DNA of 64,000 nt from Actinomycetota bacterium (GCA_019347675.1 JAHWKW010000004.1:1-64000), one strand, 5' to 3'. Positions 9,430 through 18,977 are shown, counted from the first letter of the stretch. Notes: generated by a model from the sequence alone, not told the origin. Translations and numbers: made by a program.

Positions 9430-10058
9430 CGACCGGCTCCGGCTGTCTCACGCTCGTCGCCTGGCGCCCGAAGCTGCCGTGCTCGCCGGGCCTCCGCCAC
9501 ACCCTCAGGTCCGCCCATGATGGTGGGGCGCGCCTCTCCCAGCTCCGCGAGATCCTCCTGCCCGGTCTCGCCGGCTTCCCGGCGCGACAGCACGATGGCA
9601 CCCACGAGCGCCGCGGTCAGCAGCAGGGACAGCAGCTCGAACGGCAGGACCCACTGCGAGAAGATCGAACCGCCGATCGCGGCCACGTCCGGGCCCGCCA
9701 GAGCCACCCGCACGTCGCCGTAGGCCTGCACGATCAGGGCGGCCAGGACCCCGAACAGCGCCATCGACACCGCCAGCCCCAGGCCGCGAGACTGGCTGTC
9801 GAGGGTCTCGCGGCCGATCGGGGCACGGGTCAGCATCAGCCCGAACATCAGCAGCACCGCGACCGCCCCGACGTAGATCAGCACCTGCACCAGCGCGACG
9901 AAGTCGGCGTGGAACACCAGGAACATCCCCGCCATCACCCCGAAGGTCGCCGCGAGGAACAGCACCGCGTGCACCATGTTGCGGGCGGTGACAACCATGA
10001 GCGCCGACAGCCCGCCCGCCACCGCCAGCAGGACGAACACCACGTCGTGGGCCGTCAT
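9426..10058 (-). CDS. nuoJ: Complex I subunit J (11-subunit operon)
   Basis: A 210-aa, five-helix membrane subunit beginning [16 protein letters not shown]. It has the NuoJ motif [20 protein letters not shown] and the [15 protein letters not shown] helix that forms the pi-bulge region. A charged tail of about 45 residues follows the last helix. I took the ATG at 10058; the frame is open further upstream but overlaps nuoI. Confidence 0.94.
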   Translation of the reverse strand: MTAHDVVFVLLAVAGGLSALMVVTARNMVHAVLFLAATFGVMAGMFLVFHADFVALVQVLIYVGAVAVLLMFGLMLTRAPIGRETLDSQSRGLGLAVSMALFGVLAALIVQAYGDVRVALAGPDVAAIGGSIFSQWVLPFELLSLLLTAALVGAIVLSRREAGETGQEDLAELGEARPTIMGGPEGVAEARRARQLRAPGDERETAGAGR

Positions 10059-10089
10059 CGCCGCTGCCTCGGGGTGGGTCCCCGTCGAC

Positions 10090-10872
10090 TCATGCCCCGC
10101 CCCCGGCCGCTGCCCGCTCGGCGCGGATCCGGGCTTTCTCCTTGCGGACGTACGCCGCCTTGGCGCGGGCGCGCGCGACCCGCTCGCTCTTCCCCTCGGC
10201 CAGCAGCGCCTGGTACACGTCCTGGTCAACCTCGGCCTCGACCTCGATCTCCTCGTCCTCACGGACAGCGCCTCGCGCCGGTCCGGCCGGGCCACCGCGC
10301 GCGGCTTGCTCCGTGGCCTGGCGCTGAGCCGCGAGCGCGGCCTGGCGCTCCTTGTTCGCCCTCTCCAGGGCGGCGCCGAGCTCCGGGGGCTGCTCGGCTC
10401 CTTCCTCCAGTGGAGGCGGTGGCGGCACGGTGTCCATCCACTCACGCAGCCGTTCCTTCTCGTGGATCAGCTCGCCGATCGTGTACGTCGAGTACTCGAA
10501 CTCGGGGCTCCAGAACAGGGCGTCGAAGGGGCAGACCTCGATGCAGATCCCGCAGTACATGCACAGGGCGAAGTCGATCGCGAAGCGGTCGAGCTGGTTG
10601 CGGGTGCGTTCCCGGCCGCCCTCCGTCGCTGGCGGGACGCGTTCCTTGTGCGACTCGATGTAGATGCACCAGTCGGGGCACTCGCGCGCACACAGCATGC
10701 AGACCGTGCAGTTCTCCTCCATCAGCGCGATCACACCGCGCGTGCGCGGGGCGAGGTCGGGCTTGACGTGCGGGTACTGGCGGGTCACCGCAGGCGTCAG
10801 CATGGTCTTGAGCGTCACCCCGAGACCCTTCAACAGGCCCGGGACCTTCGGCTTGGGGGCGGAGAGCTTCAT
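10090..10872 (-). CDS. nuoI: Complex I subunit I, 2[4Fe-4S], with C-terminal extension (11-subunit operon)
   Basis: The peripheral-arm ferredoxin-like subunit that carries clusters N6a and N6b towards the quinone site. The cluster cysteines are C55, C58, C61, C65 and C104, C107, C110, C114. The core ends near residue 150. A charged, low-complexity tail of about 110 residues follows, and its last about 46 residues (from [17 protein letters not shown]) closely match the N-terminus of the bc-complex subunit IV at 52226-53056. The usual bacterial NuoI is 160-200 aa; this one is 260. Confidence 0.94.
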   Translation of the reverse strand: MKLSAPKPKVPGLLKGLGVTLKTMLTPAVTRQYPHVKPDLAPRTRGVIALMEENCTVCMLCARECPDWCIYIESHKERVPPATEGGRERTRNQLDRFAIDFALCMYCGICIEVCPFDALFWSPEFEYSTYTIGELIHEKERLREWMDTVPPPPPLEEGAEQPPELGAALERANKERQAALAAQRQATEQAARGGPAGPARGAVREDEEIEVEAEVDQDVYQALLAEGKSERVARARAKAAYVRKEKARIRAERAAAGGGA

Positions 10873-10901
10873 CGTCGTCCATCGAGACGGAGGGTCACGG
10901 T

Positions 10902-12002
10902 CTACAACACCACCTTGGCGGCGGCCACAACGGCGATGTTGAGCAGGCTCAGCGGGATCAGCGCCAGCCACGACAGTCGCTGCAGCTGGTCCTCGCGCAG
11001 ACGCGGGTAGGTCGCCCTGACCCAGATCATGGTGAACGTCAGCGCTGCGATCTTCCCGGCGGTCACCCCGAACGCCAGCAATGTCCCCCACCACCTGCAG
11101 TCGAACAGGCCATCGCAGCCGGGAACAGCCAGCCCGGGCAGGATCTGCCAGCCACCCAGGTACAGCACCGTGAGGATCGCCGAGAACGCGACCATGCCGG
11201 CGTACTCGGCCAGGAGGAACAATCCGAAGCGGATCCCGGTGTACTCGGTGAGGAAACCGAAAACCAGCTCCGAGTCGGCGATCGGCATGTCGAACGGGGG
11301 ACGCGACAGCTCGGCCAGCGCAGCGACGTAGAACAGAGCGAAGCCGATGAACTGGGGGAAGACGTACCAGACGTTGATCGACGTCCCGGGGATCAGGGAC
11401 GTCGCCTGTGCCTCGACGATCCCCGCCAACGACAGCGTGCCGGCCTGGACCGCGACGGCCGCCGCAGCCAACACCATCGGCAGCTCGTAGGCGATCAGCT
11501 GCGCGGCGGCCCGCACGCCGCCGATCAGCGAGAACTTGTTCGCCGAGGCCCAGCCCGCCATCAGCACGCCCAGGACCCCGACCGAGCTGGCGGCCAGCAC
11601 GTAGAACAGCCCAAGGTCGAGGTCCTGCGCCCACAGCCCGGGGGCGAACGGGATGACCAGGAACACCACCAGGACCGCGACCAGCGACACGGCGGGGGCC
11701 ATCCCGAACACCCACCGGTCGGCGGCGCGGGGGACGATCCCCTCCTTCTGCATGAACTTCACGCCGTCGGCGACCAGCTGCAGCGTGCCGTGCGGGCCGA
11801 CGTCCATCGGCCCGAAGCGGGCCTGCTGGTGCGCCATGACCTTGTGTTCCATGTACCCGATCGCCAGAGGCGCGACCAGGAACAGTGCCACGATCGCCAC
11901 GACCTTCAGCGCGACGTCGAGCCAGAGGTTGCCCGAGACGTCCAGGATGGACGGGAGCGCCGCCGCGGACGCCTGCCCGACCAGAGACACGACCTGGATC
12001 AT
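10902..12002 (-). CDS. nuoH: Complex I subunit H (11-subunit operon)
   Basis: A 366-aa membrane subunit that forms the quinone chamber. It has the NuoH motifs [35 protein letters not shown], and [21 protein letters not shown]. The ATG at 12002 overlaps the stop of the third mini-ORF as ATGA and is preceded by AGGA at 7-nt spacing. An upstream in-frame GTG at 12062 would run the protein through the tandem repeat, and I reject it. Confidence 0.95.
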   Translation of the reverse strand: MIQVVSLVGQASAAALPSILDVSGNLWLDVALKVVAIVALFLVAPLAIGYMEHKVMAHQQARFGPMDVGPHGTLQLVADGVKFMQKEGIVPRAADRWVFGMAPAVSLVAVLVVFLVIPFAPGLWAQDLDLGLFYVLAASSVGVLGVLMAGWASANKFSLIGGVRAAAQLIAYELPMVLAAAAVAVQAGTLSLAGIVEAQATSLIPGTSINVWYVFPQFIGFALFYVAALAELSRPPFDMPIADSELVFGFLTEYTGIRFGLFLLAEYAGMVAFSAILTVLYLGGWQILPGLAVPGCDGLFDCRWWGTLLAFGVTAGKIAALTFTMIWVRATYPRLREDQLQRLSWLALIPLSLLNIAVVAAAKVVL

Positions 12003-12079
12003 CGATCGATCCTGGTCACGATCGTTGTGATCGACCACCCACAGCGGCCTCCGAGCACCCACCCCCGGCGGTCGATCAT
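11999..12079 (-). CDS. Tandem mini-ORF 3 (26 aa), coupled to nuoH
   Basis: ATG at 12079, stop TGA at 11999-12001, which overlaps the nuoH ATG as ATGA. The peptide begins [15 protein letters not shown] and ends IVTRIDR; it is identical to mini-ORF 2. AGGA sits 7 nt before the next ATG. I recognise no family. Whether the peptide matters or only the act of translation (relaying ribosomes from nuoD to nuoH) cannot be told from sequence. Confidence 0.5.
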   Translation of the reverse strand: MIDRRGWVLGGRCGWSITTIVTRIDR

Positions 12080-12156
12080 CGATCGATCCTGGTCACGATC
12101 GTTGTGATCGACCACCCACAGCGGCCTCCGAGCACCCACCCCCGGCGGTCGATCAT
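12076..12156 (-). CDS. Tandem mini-ORF 2 (26 aa)
   Basis: ATG at 12156, stop TGA at 12076-12078, with ATGA overlaps to mini-ORF 1 before it and mini-ORF 3 after it. The peptide is identical to mini-ORF 3 because the two DNA units are identical. The 77-bp period plus a 4-nt overlap gives 81 bases, exactly 27 codons, so each unit is a self-contained coupled cistron. Confidence 0.5.
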   Translation of the reverse strand: MIDRRGWVLGGRCGWSITTIVTRIDR

Positions 12157-12233
12157 CGATCGATCCTGGTCACGATCGTTGTGATCGACCACCCACAGCC
12201 GACGGACAGCACATCACCCCGGCGGTCGATCAT
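12153..12233 (-). CDS. Tandem mini-ORF 1 (26 aa), coupled to nuoD
   Basis: ATG at 12233 overlaps the nuoD stop as ATGA; its own stop at 12153-12155 overlaps the next ATG. It begins [15 protein letters not shown] and ends IVTRIDR. It differs from the other two copies in a central block, yet length, frame and both overlaps are kept. The end of NuoD itself reads GDIDR-stop, like the mini-ORF end TRIDR-stop. Confidence 0.5.
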   Translation of the reverse strand: MIDRRGDVLSVGCGWSITTIVTRIDR

Positions 12234-13417
12234 CGATCGATGTCTCCGACGACGAAGAAGATCGACCCGAGGATCGCGATCAGGTCGGGGACCAGGATCC
12301 CCTCGAGCAGCGTCGGAAGCACCGACATGTTGCTGAACGACGGCGTGCGCATCTTCAGACGCCACGGCGTCTTCTTCCCGTCCGAGACGAGGTAGTACCC
12401 GCACTGGCCGAGCGGGTTCTCGGTGCGGACGTACACCGCCCCCTCGGGCGCCTTGACGATCTTGGGCAGGCGGACGTTGACCGGACCCGATGGCACCCGG
12501 TCGTGGATCTGCTCGATGATGTCGAGCGCGACCCGCACCCGGTTGATCAGGCACCAGAACCGGTCGTAGCTGTCGCCGGTGGCGCCCGTGGGGATCTCCA
12601 CAGGGACCTCGTCGTACTTCAGGTACGGCTCCGAGACCCGCACGTCCTCGGCCACGCCGGTCGCCTGCAGGATCGGACCCGAGACGCCGTAGGCGCACGC
12701 GACATCGGGCGCGAGGGTCCCGATGCCTTTGGTGCGGGCCTGGAAGATCTCGTTGCCGAGCAGCAGGTCCTCGTAGTCGCGCAGACGGCCGCGCAGCACG
12801 CCCACCAGCCGCTCCGACTCGGCAAGGAACCCCTTGGGCAGGTCGTTCTTCAACCCGCCGACCTGCGTGAACGTGAAGTGCAGCCGGCCGCCCGTCGCCG
12901 ACTCCAGCAGGTACTGGATCTCCTCACGCTCCCGGAAGGCGTAGAACATCGGGGTGATCGCCCCCAGCTCCAACCCGAACGAGCCGATGAACATCAGGTG
13001 GTTGAGGATCCGGTTCCACTCGAAGATCAGCATCCGGATCCACTGGGCGCGCTCGGGGACCTCCATCTCGAGCATCTTCTCCACCGCGAGAGCGACCCCG
13101 ACCTCGTTGCAGAAACCCGAGAGCCAGTCGTGGCGGTTGACCAGGGCCATGATCTGGCGGTAGTCGCGGTGCTCGGCCAGCTTCTCGAACCCGCGGTGCA
13201 TGTACCCGATCACGGGGGTGGCCTGCACGACCCGTTCACCGTCGAGCTCGACGATCAGGCGCAGCACGCCGTGGGTCGACGGGTGCTGGGGCCCGATCGA
13301 CAGCGTCATGTCCTGTGTGGCGAAGTCCCCGTCGCCGCGGATCTCGAGCAGCATCGTCTCCCCCGGCGCGGTGGCCGGGACGGCCTGCTGGCTGGCGTCG
13401 AGGTCCGACGCGCTCAC
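12230..13417 (-). CDS. nuoD: Complex I subunit D, 49-kDa type (11-subunit operon)
   Basis: A 395-aa peripheral subunit at the quinone site, homologous to the large subunit of [NiFe] hydrogenases without the metal ligands. It has [15 protein letters not shown], the [12 protein letters not shown] region and the C-terminal [21 protein letters not shown] end, including the terminal Asp and Arg. The start is GTG at 13417, after GGAGG. The stop overlaps mini-ORF 1 as ATGA. Confidence 0.96.
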   Translation of the reverse strand: MSASDLDASQQAVPATAPGETMLLEIRGDGDFATQDMTLSIGPQHPSTHGVLRLIVELDGERVVQATPVIGYMHRGFEKLAEHRDYRQIMALVNRHDWLSGFCNEVGVALAVEKMLEMEVPERAQWIRMLIFEWNRILNHLMFIGSFGLELGAITPMFYAFREREEIQYLLESATGGRLHFTFTQVGGLKNDLPKGFLAESERLVGVLRGRLRDYEDLLLGNEIFQARTKGIGTLAPDVACAYGVSGPILQATGVAEDVRVSEPYLKYDEVPVEIPTGATGDSYDRFWCLINRVRVALDIIEQIHDRVPSGPVNVRLPKIVKAPEGAVYVRTENPLGQCGYYLVSDGKKTPWRLKMRTPSFSNMSVLPTLLEGILVPDLIAILGSIFFVVGDIDR

Positions 13418-13435
13418 GGGTACACCTCCGTCGCG

Positions 13436-13454
13436 GTCTTAGAAGACCTAAGAC
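13436..13454. other. Intercistronic inverted repeat between nuoC and nuoD
   Basis: GTCTTAG (13436-13442) and CTAAGAC (13448-13454) are perfect 7-bp arms around a 5-nt loop, in the 70-base gap upstream of nuoD. It is AT-richer than its surroundings. It could be an mRNA hairpin affecting processing or nuoD translation, or a protein site. Confidence 0.5.
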
Positions 13455-13487
13455 AGCTCCTCTCGCGCCGCTCCTGTAGAGCGTCGC

Positions 13488-15182
13488 TCACTGGTCCTCC
13501 TCGTCGGTCTCGGTGGCGGGCGACTGCTCCGGTGTCTCCGCGCGGGACACGGCCTCGGGCAGCGAGGACCCGGCGTCCAGGTCGTCGCCTCCGGTCGTGG
13601 CCGGGTCGCGGAACGCCCGCTCGCGCGGACCGATCGTGTCGGGGGTGTCGCCCGACAGGGCGTCGGCCCCCGATGCCGGCAGTGACCGGGTCGCCTCGTC
13701 CTGTGGTGGGGTGGCCACGTCTCCTGCGGTCGCTCCCGGCTGGTCGACCTCGGCGACGCCTTCGGGTCCCGACGGACCGTGGGAGGTCTGGCCGTGCAGG
13801 TCGCCGGCCACATCGGCCACGGTCGGCTGGTCGTCGACCTCGTCGGGTGCGGGAACCGGCGGTGTGGTGGTGGACGCCGGTCGCGCCCCGCCCTCCAACC
13901 CATTGGCGTCGGCCGCACGGTCGGCAGCCTCCCGGATGCCGCCGTCGACAGGGGCCTCGCCGGGCCGCTGCACGGTCGGCGGCTCGCCGGCCTCCGCGCC
14001 CGGTCGCGGCTGTTCGCCGCGCGCCGAGGTGCTGCCGGGGCCGCCGCCGCCGGCGTGCCCGCGGCCGCCTTCGCGCGTGGGCGTGGTGCCCTGCGCCTGA
14101 GGCAGTTCTGGGTCGGGCGGTGTGCCCGGTGGGCCGCCCTGTCCCGGCTCGCGGTGGTCCAGGTCGGCCTTGGACTCCTGTTCGGCCCGCCTGGCCCGCT
14201 CGGTGCGGCTCTCCTCTCCAGGGCCGTACTGCGATGGGGTGCGAGTCGCCTCGACCGCCCCCGGACCAGCACCCTCCGCGCGGTCCTCCGGGGACGCGAC
14301 CCTCGGGTCCTGCGCGGTGGCGACCTTGGCGACGTCCTCCGGCCGGAGCGGCGGCTCGACCGTCACATCTCGGTCTGCGGTGGCCGCAGCGTCACGTGCG
14401 GCGGCCTTCTCGCGGCGTCGCTCGGCGGCTTTGCGCCGGGCCCGCTCGGCGCGGGCAGCGGCCTCCTCATCGGGGTGGGCCTCGGTCGCCCCTCCCCCGG
14501 CTGCAGTGGTGTGAGGCGCTTGAGGTGCGATGTCGTCGCCCCCAGCCAGCTCGACGCGCGACTCGTCGAGTAGACCGGCGGCGCGGCGGGCCTGCTCGGA
14601 CATCGCCTCGTCGAGGGCGCTGGGGCCCGGTGCGGCACCCGGCTCGGCCCTCCGCTCGCGCCCGATCGGGCGGCCCTGGGCGTTGAGCTCGAGCGGCTCC
14701 TTGATCCCCGGCCACGGCTTGGCTGCGCGGGTCGCGAGGAAGAAGTCCTTCCGCAGCGGCCAGCCCTCGAAGTTCTCCGTGGTCAGGATCCGCGGCAGCA
14801 GGCCGGGGTGACCGTCGAACTCGATGCCGAACATGTCCCACGCTTCCCGTTCGTGCCAGTTGGCGCCGGCGTACACGTGCGTCAGGGTGGGGGCGACCGG
14901 CCGGTCGCGGCCACCGGCGCAGCGGTGGCGGAGCATCACCCGGTGCCGCGTGGTCGTCGAGTACAAGACCGCGACCACCGAGAACCCGTCCTCGCGTTCG
15001 TCCACCCCCGCCAGACAGTCGAAAAAGTCGCAGGCCAGCCGGGCGTCGTCACGGCAGAACAACGCGGCCTCGACGTACCCCTCGGCGTCGAGGTCGACGG
15101 TGACCTGACCCCAGCCGAGCTCCGCGGAGCCGTGGTCCACGAACTCGCGGTCGAACATCTCCTTCAGCTCCTCGGGCGTCAC
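13488..15182 (-). CDS. nuoC: Complex I subunit C with a very long disordered C-terminal extension
   Basis: The 30-kDa subunit that braces NuoD and NuoB. The conserved domain covers about residues 1-165 and includes HEREAWDMFGI (110-120) and the PLRKDF end. From about residue 180 to 564 the chain is low complexity: Ala/Arg/Glu-rich, then Pro/Gly/Asp/Thr-rich. The family norm is about 150-230 aa. The GTG at 15182 follows GGAGGC and gives the usual N-terminus; the longer upstream frame overlaps nuoB. The frame stays open with coding-like codon use to the stop before nuoD. Confidence 0.9.
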   Translation of the reverse strand: MTPEELKEMFDREFVDHGSAELGWGQVTVDLDAEGYVEAALFCRDDARLACDFFDCLAGVDEREDGFSVVAVLYSTTTRHRVMLRHRCAGGRDRPVAPTLTHVYAGANWHEREAWDMFGIEFDGHPGLLPRILTTENFEGWPLRKDFFLATRAAKPWPGIKEPLELNAQGRPIGRERRAEPGAAPGPSALDEAMSEQARRAAGLLDESRVELAGGDDIAPQAPHTTAAGGGATEAHPDEEAAARAERARRKAAERRREKAAARDAAATADRDVTVEPPLRPEDVAKVATAQDPRVASPEDRAEGAGPGAVEATRTPSQYGPGEESRTERARRAEQESKADLDHREPGQGGPPGTPPDPELPQAQGTTPTREGGRGHAGGGGPGSTSARGEQPRPGAEAGEPPTVQRPGEAPVDGGIREAADRAADANGLEGGARPASTTTPPVPAPDEVDDQPTVADVAGDLHGQTSHGPSGPEGVAEVDQPGATAGDVATPPQDEATRSLPASGADALSGDTPDTIGPRERAFRDPATTGGDDLDAGSSLPEAVSRAETPEQSPATETDEEDQ

Positions 15183-15222
15183 CGAAGCCTCCGAGCGCTC
15201 GGGGCGGGTGCGGCCATCGTCC

Positions 15223-15768
15223 TCAGGCCCGCGCACCGGCCACCGCCGGCACGTCGGGGACCTGCTCACCGACCACGACCGGTTCGCGCCGCGCCGCCAA
15301 CCGCTCGCGGAGGTTCTCCTTGCCGATGCGCTCCTGCAGTACCAGGATTCCTTCCAGGAGCGCCTCCGGGCGGGGAGGACACCCGGGGACGTAGACGTCG
15401 ACCGGGACGATCTGGTCCACGCCCTTGGTCACCGAGTAGCTGTCCCAGTACGGGCCGCCACAGTTGGAGCAGGAGCCGAACGAGATCACGTACTTCGGCT
15501 CGGGCATCTCGTCGTAGACGCGTTTCAGCGCTGGCGCCATCTTGTCGGTCAGAGTCCCGGCCACCACCAGCAGGTCGGCCTGACGCGGGCCGTGCGCGAC
15601 CGGGATCACGCCCAGACGCATGAAGTCGTGCCGGGCCGTGGACGCCGCGATGAACTCGATCGCGCAGCACGCCAGGCCGAAGTTCATCACCCACAGCGAG
15701 TACTTCCTGCCCCAGTTGAGCAGGAACCGGACCGGGTTCGGCAGATCGACCTCGTCAACTAGTCCCAC
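15223..15768 (-). CDS. nuoB: Complex I subunit B (11-subunit operon)
   Basis: The 181-aa subunit that holds the terminal [4Fe-4S] cluster N2. The cluster cysteines are the C34-C35 pair in [10 protein letters not shown]100 in FGSCSNCGG and C130 in VPGCPPRPE. The [10 protein letters not shown] version resembles NuoB proteins of complexes that lack the NADH module more than the ATSGGMF version of the other operon. The GTG start at 15768 lies inside the last codons of nuoA, a 10-base overlap. Confidence 0.95.
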   Translation of the reverse strand: MGLVDEVDLPNPVRFLLNWGRKYSLWVMNFGLACCAIEFIAASTARHDFMRLGVIPVAHGPRQADLLVVAGTLTDKMAPALKRVYDEMPEPKYVISFGSCSNCGGPYWDSYSVTKGVDQIVPVDVYVPGCPPRPEALLEGILVLQERIGKENLRERLAARREPVVVGEQVPDVPAVAGARA

Positions 15769-16154
15769 TTGAGGACCCCCTTCCGCCACGCGTAGAGAAG
15801 ACCGAGTGCCAGGACACCGATGAAGACGAACATCTCGAGCAGCGCGAACGTCGCGCTGACCGGCCCCCCCGCCTCCAGCCCGCCGAGGATGACCGCCCAC
15901 GGGAAGATGAAGACGCTCTCCACGTCGAACACCACGAACAGGAACGCGAAGACGTAGTAGCGGATGTTCATCTGGGTCCACCCGGAGCCGGCCGGGTCGA
16001 CCCCGCACTCGTAGGTCGAGAGCTTGCCGGGGCTGGGCAGGTCCGGTCGTATCAGTCGGTTGAGGGTCATGATCCCCGCGTACAGCCCAACACCGGCCAG
16101 GGCGAGGACCGCGAACGTCACGTACTGGCTGTAGAAGCTCACCGGTCTCTCCAT
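15759..16154 (-). CDS. nuoA: Complex I subunit A (11-subunit operon)
   Basis: A three-helix membrane subunit of 131 aa with the NuoA motifs [24 protein letters not shown] and the C-terminal KWD. I chose ATG 16154 ([11 protein letters not shown]); an in-frame ATG at 16208 would put the start about 14 bases from the putative -10. No strong ribosome binding site precedes either. Confidence 0.92.
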   Translation of the reverse strand: MERPVSFYSQYVTFAVLALAGVGLYAGIMTLNRLIRPDLPSPGKLSTYECGVDPAGSGWTQMNIRYYVFAFLFVVFDVESVFIFPWAVILGGLEAGGPVSATFALLEMFVFIGVLALGLLYAWRKGVLKWD

Positions 16155-16221
16155 CGGGAACGTGCGGAGCCCCGACGGACACGCGCCTGTCACCGCGGGG
16201 GACGGCATCCGGGGGGCCGCA

Positions 16222-16251
16222 ACTGTATCAGCGGGCCCGGAGCCCTCCCAA
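16222..16251 (-). promoter_or_regulatory. Possible promoter for the 11-subunit nuo operon
   Basis: On the minus strand TTGGGA (16246-16251) and TACAGT (16222-16227) are spaced 18 bp, about 65 bases upstream of the nuoA ATG, in the only sizeable gap between the prenyl synthase and nuoA. Each box matches 4 of 6 consensus positions. Confidence 0.3.
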
Positions 16252-16282
16252 CGGGGTCATCGCGCGACGCGACGGGCGCACG

Positions 16283-17329
16283 TCAGCCCGTGCGCACCAC
16301 CGTGAAGTCCGCCAGCTGGGCCAGCGCGGTCGTCGCGGCGCTGGGCGGGAACGACACCAGCACGTCCTTGGCCGCCGCGGCGTACGCGGCGGCCAGGTCA
16401 TGGGCGCGGGCGAGGGCGGCGCTGGATCGCAGGAGACCCAGCGCCCGGGTGACGGCCTCGTCGGTGAGGACGTCGGTGTCCAGCAGCGCGGCGAGCTCGC
16501 CGTCGGGCTCGTCTTCCAGCGCGTACAGCACCGGCAGGGTGCGCACACCCTCGCGGAGGTCGGTCCCGGGCGTCTTCCCCGACTGTTCCGCGCCGCTGGC
16601 CACGTCGAGGATGTCGTCGGAGAGCTGGAAGGCCATGCCCAGGCTCCATCCGTAGGCCGTCGCGGCCTCGACCTGGGGCGTGTCGCACCCGCTGAGCAGC
16701 GTTCCCAGCCGGCATGACGTGGCGATCAGGCTGGCGGTCTTCTTCGACACCACGTCGAGGTAGTGGTCGAGCGTGGGATCCAGCGGCGGGACGTCGGGGG
16801 GGAGCGCGCCCCGCGAGCCCTGCACCTCGCTGATCTGGCCCTCGCAGAGCGTGGCGATGGTCCGCGCCATGATCTGGGTCACCTCCACCCCCAGGTCGGC
16901 GGACAGCTCGGAGGCGCGTGCGAACAGGTAGTCGCCGGTCAGGACCGCGACCGTGTTGTCCCACCGGACGTTCGCGGAGCGGGTCCCACGCCGCGCCGGG
17001 GCCTCGTCGATCACGTCGTCGTGGTACAGGGTCGCGAGGTGCACCAGCTCGACCACCACGCCAGCCTCGGCGATGCGCGGGTCGTAGACCTCACCGTCCT
17101 CCAACCAGGGATCGCCCAGGTGGGAGCACAACGCCACCAGCATCGGCCGGAAGCGCTTGCCGCCGGCCTCCATCAGGTAGCGTGCCGCCTCCTCCACGAA
17201 CCGGGCCGACGTCGCCACGTGTTCGCGAAGGCGCCGTTCGACGTCGACCAGGACCGGTCGGACATCGATCGCGCGCGCCACGTGTGCGGGCGGAGGCGGG
17301 ATCAGCTGGCCGCGGGGCGCGGCGGTCAT
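16283..17329 (-). CDS. Polyprenyl diphosphate synthase (menaquinone side chain)
   Basis: A trans-isoprenyl diphosphate synthase of 348 aa that condenses IPP onto allylic diphosphates to build a long side chain. It has GGKRFRP (56-62), the first Asp-rich motif DDVID (104-108) and the second DDILD (238-242). The residues just before the first motif are small (LATLYH), with no bulky pair, consistent with a long-chain product. It lies 4 bases after nuoN of the 14-subunit operon and upstream of the 11-subunit operon. With MenA, MenG and MenJ nearby, the likely product is the menaquinone tail (HepPP/OctPP class). Confidence 0.9.
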   Translation of the reverse strand: MTAAPRGQLIPPPPAHVARAIDVRPVLVDVERRLREHVATSARFVEEAARYLMEAGGKRFRPMLVALCSHLGDPWLEDGEVYDPRIAEAGVVVELVHLATLYHDDVIDEAPARRGTRSANVRWDNTVAVLTGDYLFARASELSADLGVEVTQIMARTIATLCEGQISEVQGSRGALPPDVPPLDPTLDHYLDVVSKKTASLIATSCRLGTLLSGCDTPQVEAATAYGWSLGMAFQLSDDILDVASGAEQSGKTPGTDLREGVRTLPVLYALEDEPDGELAALLDTDVLTDEAVTRALGLLRSSAALARAHDLAAAYAAAAKDVLVSFPPSAATTALAQLADFTVVRTG

Positions 17330-17333
17330 GGTC

Positions 17334-18974
17334 TCACCTCGCGATCGTCGCGGCTTGGTCGGCGAGGGCCACGAACGCCTCCGGCTGGATGCCCAGCATC
17401 AGCACCGCGGTCGCCGCCCCCGCGATCCCGGCGGCGACGCCGGTGCTCAGCACCGGTTGGTGAACGCTGTCGGGGTCGGGGTCCTCGAGGAACATGGCAG
17501 CCATGAGACGAAGGTAGAAGAAGGCGGCGATCACGCTGGACACGACCCCGATCACGACCAGCCACTCCAGCCCCGACGTGACACCGGCACGGAAGACCGC
17601 GAACTTGCCGGCGAACCCGGCCGTGGCGGGGATCCCGGCCAGCGACAGCAGGCACAGGCCGAACACACCGGCCAGGATCGGCGTGGTCCGCCCCAGCCCC
17701 TTCAGGTCGACGAGCGCGACCTCGCCACGTCGCCGACGCTCAATCGCGATCACGCACCCGAACGCCCCGATGACGCTGACCGCGTAGGTCAGCAGGTAGA
17801 ACAGCGTGGCGGACAGGCCCTGCTCGGAGGCGGCGGTCACCCCGATCAGCCCGTAACCCACGTGCGCCACCGACGAGTACGCCAGCACGCGCTTGACGTC
17901 CAGCTGCACGATCGCCGCCAGCGCACCCAGCAGCATCGTGACTGCGGCCACGGCGGCCAGGACGGGGATCCACGACGCCTCCAGGCGGGCGAACGACACG
18001 AGGAAGACGCGCAGGACGATCGCGAACGCGGCCGCCTTGGTCGCTGCGGCCATGAACGCGGTGACGTTGGTGGGTGCGCCCTGGTAGACGTCGGGCGTCC
18101 ACAGGTGGAAGGGCACCGCCGACGCCTTGAACCCCAGGCCGACGGTGACCAGCGCCGCCCCGAACAGTGCCACGGGGACCGGTGTCCCGATCAGGCCGAT
18201 CCCGTCGGCGATGACGCCCAGGTCGATGCTGCCGGTAGCCGTGTACACCAGTGCGATCCCGTACGCGAAGATGGCCGAGGTGATCGCACCCAGGACGAAG
18301 TACTTCATCGAGGCTTCCTGCGAGCGCCGGTCGCGCAGCGCCAGCCCGCACATGACGTACAGCGCGATCGACAGCAGCTCGAACGCGATGAACGCCGCGA
18401 GCAGGTCGGCCGCCGCGCCCAGCACGGTCATCCCGGCGGTGGCCAGCAGCAGCAGCGCCTCGAACTCGAGGCGCTGGATGTCGCGGTCGACCAGGTAGCC
18501 GTACCCGATCGGCAGGACGAGCAGGGCGCTGACCAGGACGGTCACCCGCGTGTAGATGGCCACGCCGTCCAGCGCGATCGCGCCCGACAGGAACGTGCCG
18601 CCACCGTCCGCCGCGTAGATCGTCGCCCACTGCCAGCCGGTCAGCGCCAGGGCACCCACGATGACGGCACCGGCGATCCACGCCTGGACCAGTGCCGGAC
18701 GGCTGCCCAGACCGACCGCTGCGGCGATCGCCGCCGCCCCGACCGCGATCGCCGTGACGCCGGGGAGGGTGCCTGCGGTCGACAGCAGCCACACGCCGAC
18801 CGCAGCGGCGAGCGACCCCGTGATCACCGCGACGGCGGTGCGGGCCTCCTCGGCCACGGCGAGCATCAGCAGGGCCAGCGCCCCGCCGGCCAGGAGCAGC
18901 TCGGGCGCCACCACCGACCACTCGATCGACGGGGTGGGGAGGCGGCCGGCGGCCTGTGCGACGACGGGGACCAC
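17334..18974 (-). CDS. nuoN: Complex I subunit N (14-subunit operon)
   Basis: A 546-aa antiporter-like subunit and last gene of the 14-subunit operon. It has FIAFELLSIALYVM and SMKYFVLGAITSAIFAYG, with the key Glu and Lys. It is longer than the paralogue at 3911-5389 and clearly distinct in sequence. The GTG start at 18974 lies 3 bases past the nuoM stop. Confidence 0.95.
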   Translation of the reverse strand: MVPVVAQAAGRLPTPSIEWSVVAPELLLAGGALALLMLAVAEEARTAVAVITGSLAAAVGVWLLSTAGTLPGVTAIAVGAAAIAAAVGLGSRPALVQAWIAGAVIVGALALTGWQWATIYAADGGGTFLSGAIALDGVAIYTRVTVLVSALLVLPIGYGYLVDRDIQRLEFEALLLLATAGMTVLGAAADLLAAFIAFELLSIALYVMCGLALRDRRSQEASMKYFVLGAITSAIFAYGIALVYTATGSIDLGVIADGIGLIGTPVPVALFGAALVTVGLGFKASAVPFHLWTPDVYQGAPTNVTAFMAAATKAAAFAIVLRVFLVSFARLEASWIPVLAAVAAVTMLLGALAAIVQLDVKRVLAYSSVAHVGYGLIGVTAASEQGLSATLFYLLTYAVSVIGAFGCVIAIERRRRGEVALVDLKGLGRTTPILAGVFGLCLLSLAGIPATAGFAGKFAVFRAGVTSGLEWLVVIGVVSSVIAAFFYLRLMAAMFLEDPDPDSVHQPVLSTGVAAGIAGAATAVLMLGIQPEAFVALADQAATIAR

Positions 18975-18977
18975 GGC

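Larger units (their letters stand above)
12003..12238. repeat. 77-bp tandem repeat, three units, between nuoD and nuoH
   Basis: Three units of exactly 77 bp: CCTGGTCACG recurs at 12011, 12088 and 12165 with constant period, and a fourth ATCGATCGAT end lies at about 12229-12238 in the nuoD 3' end. The two nuoH-proximal units are identical; the nuoD-proximal one differs in a block of about 20 bp (12195-12220) but keeps its length. Unit boundaries contain the palindrome ATCGATCGAT. Confidence 0.95.

Noticed and set aside
12003-12062. Extended NuoH start at 12062 through the repeat
   Set aside because: It would add 20 hydrophilic residues with no NuoH homology, and the ATG at 12002 has the ATGA overlap and an AGGA site.
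12003-12238. CRISPR array
   Set aside because: Direct repeats are contiguous with no unique spacers, and no cas genes are present.
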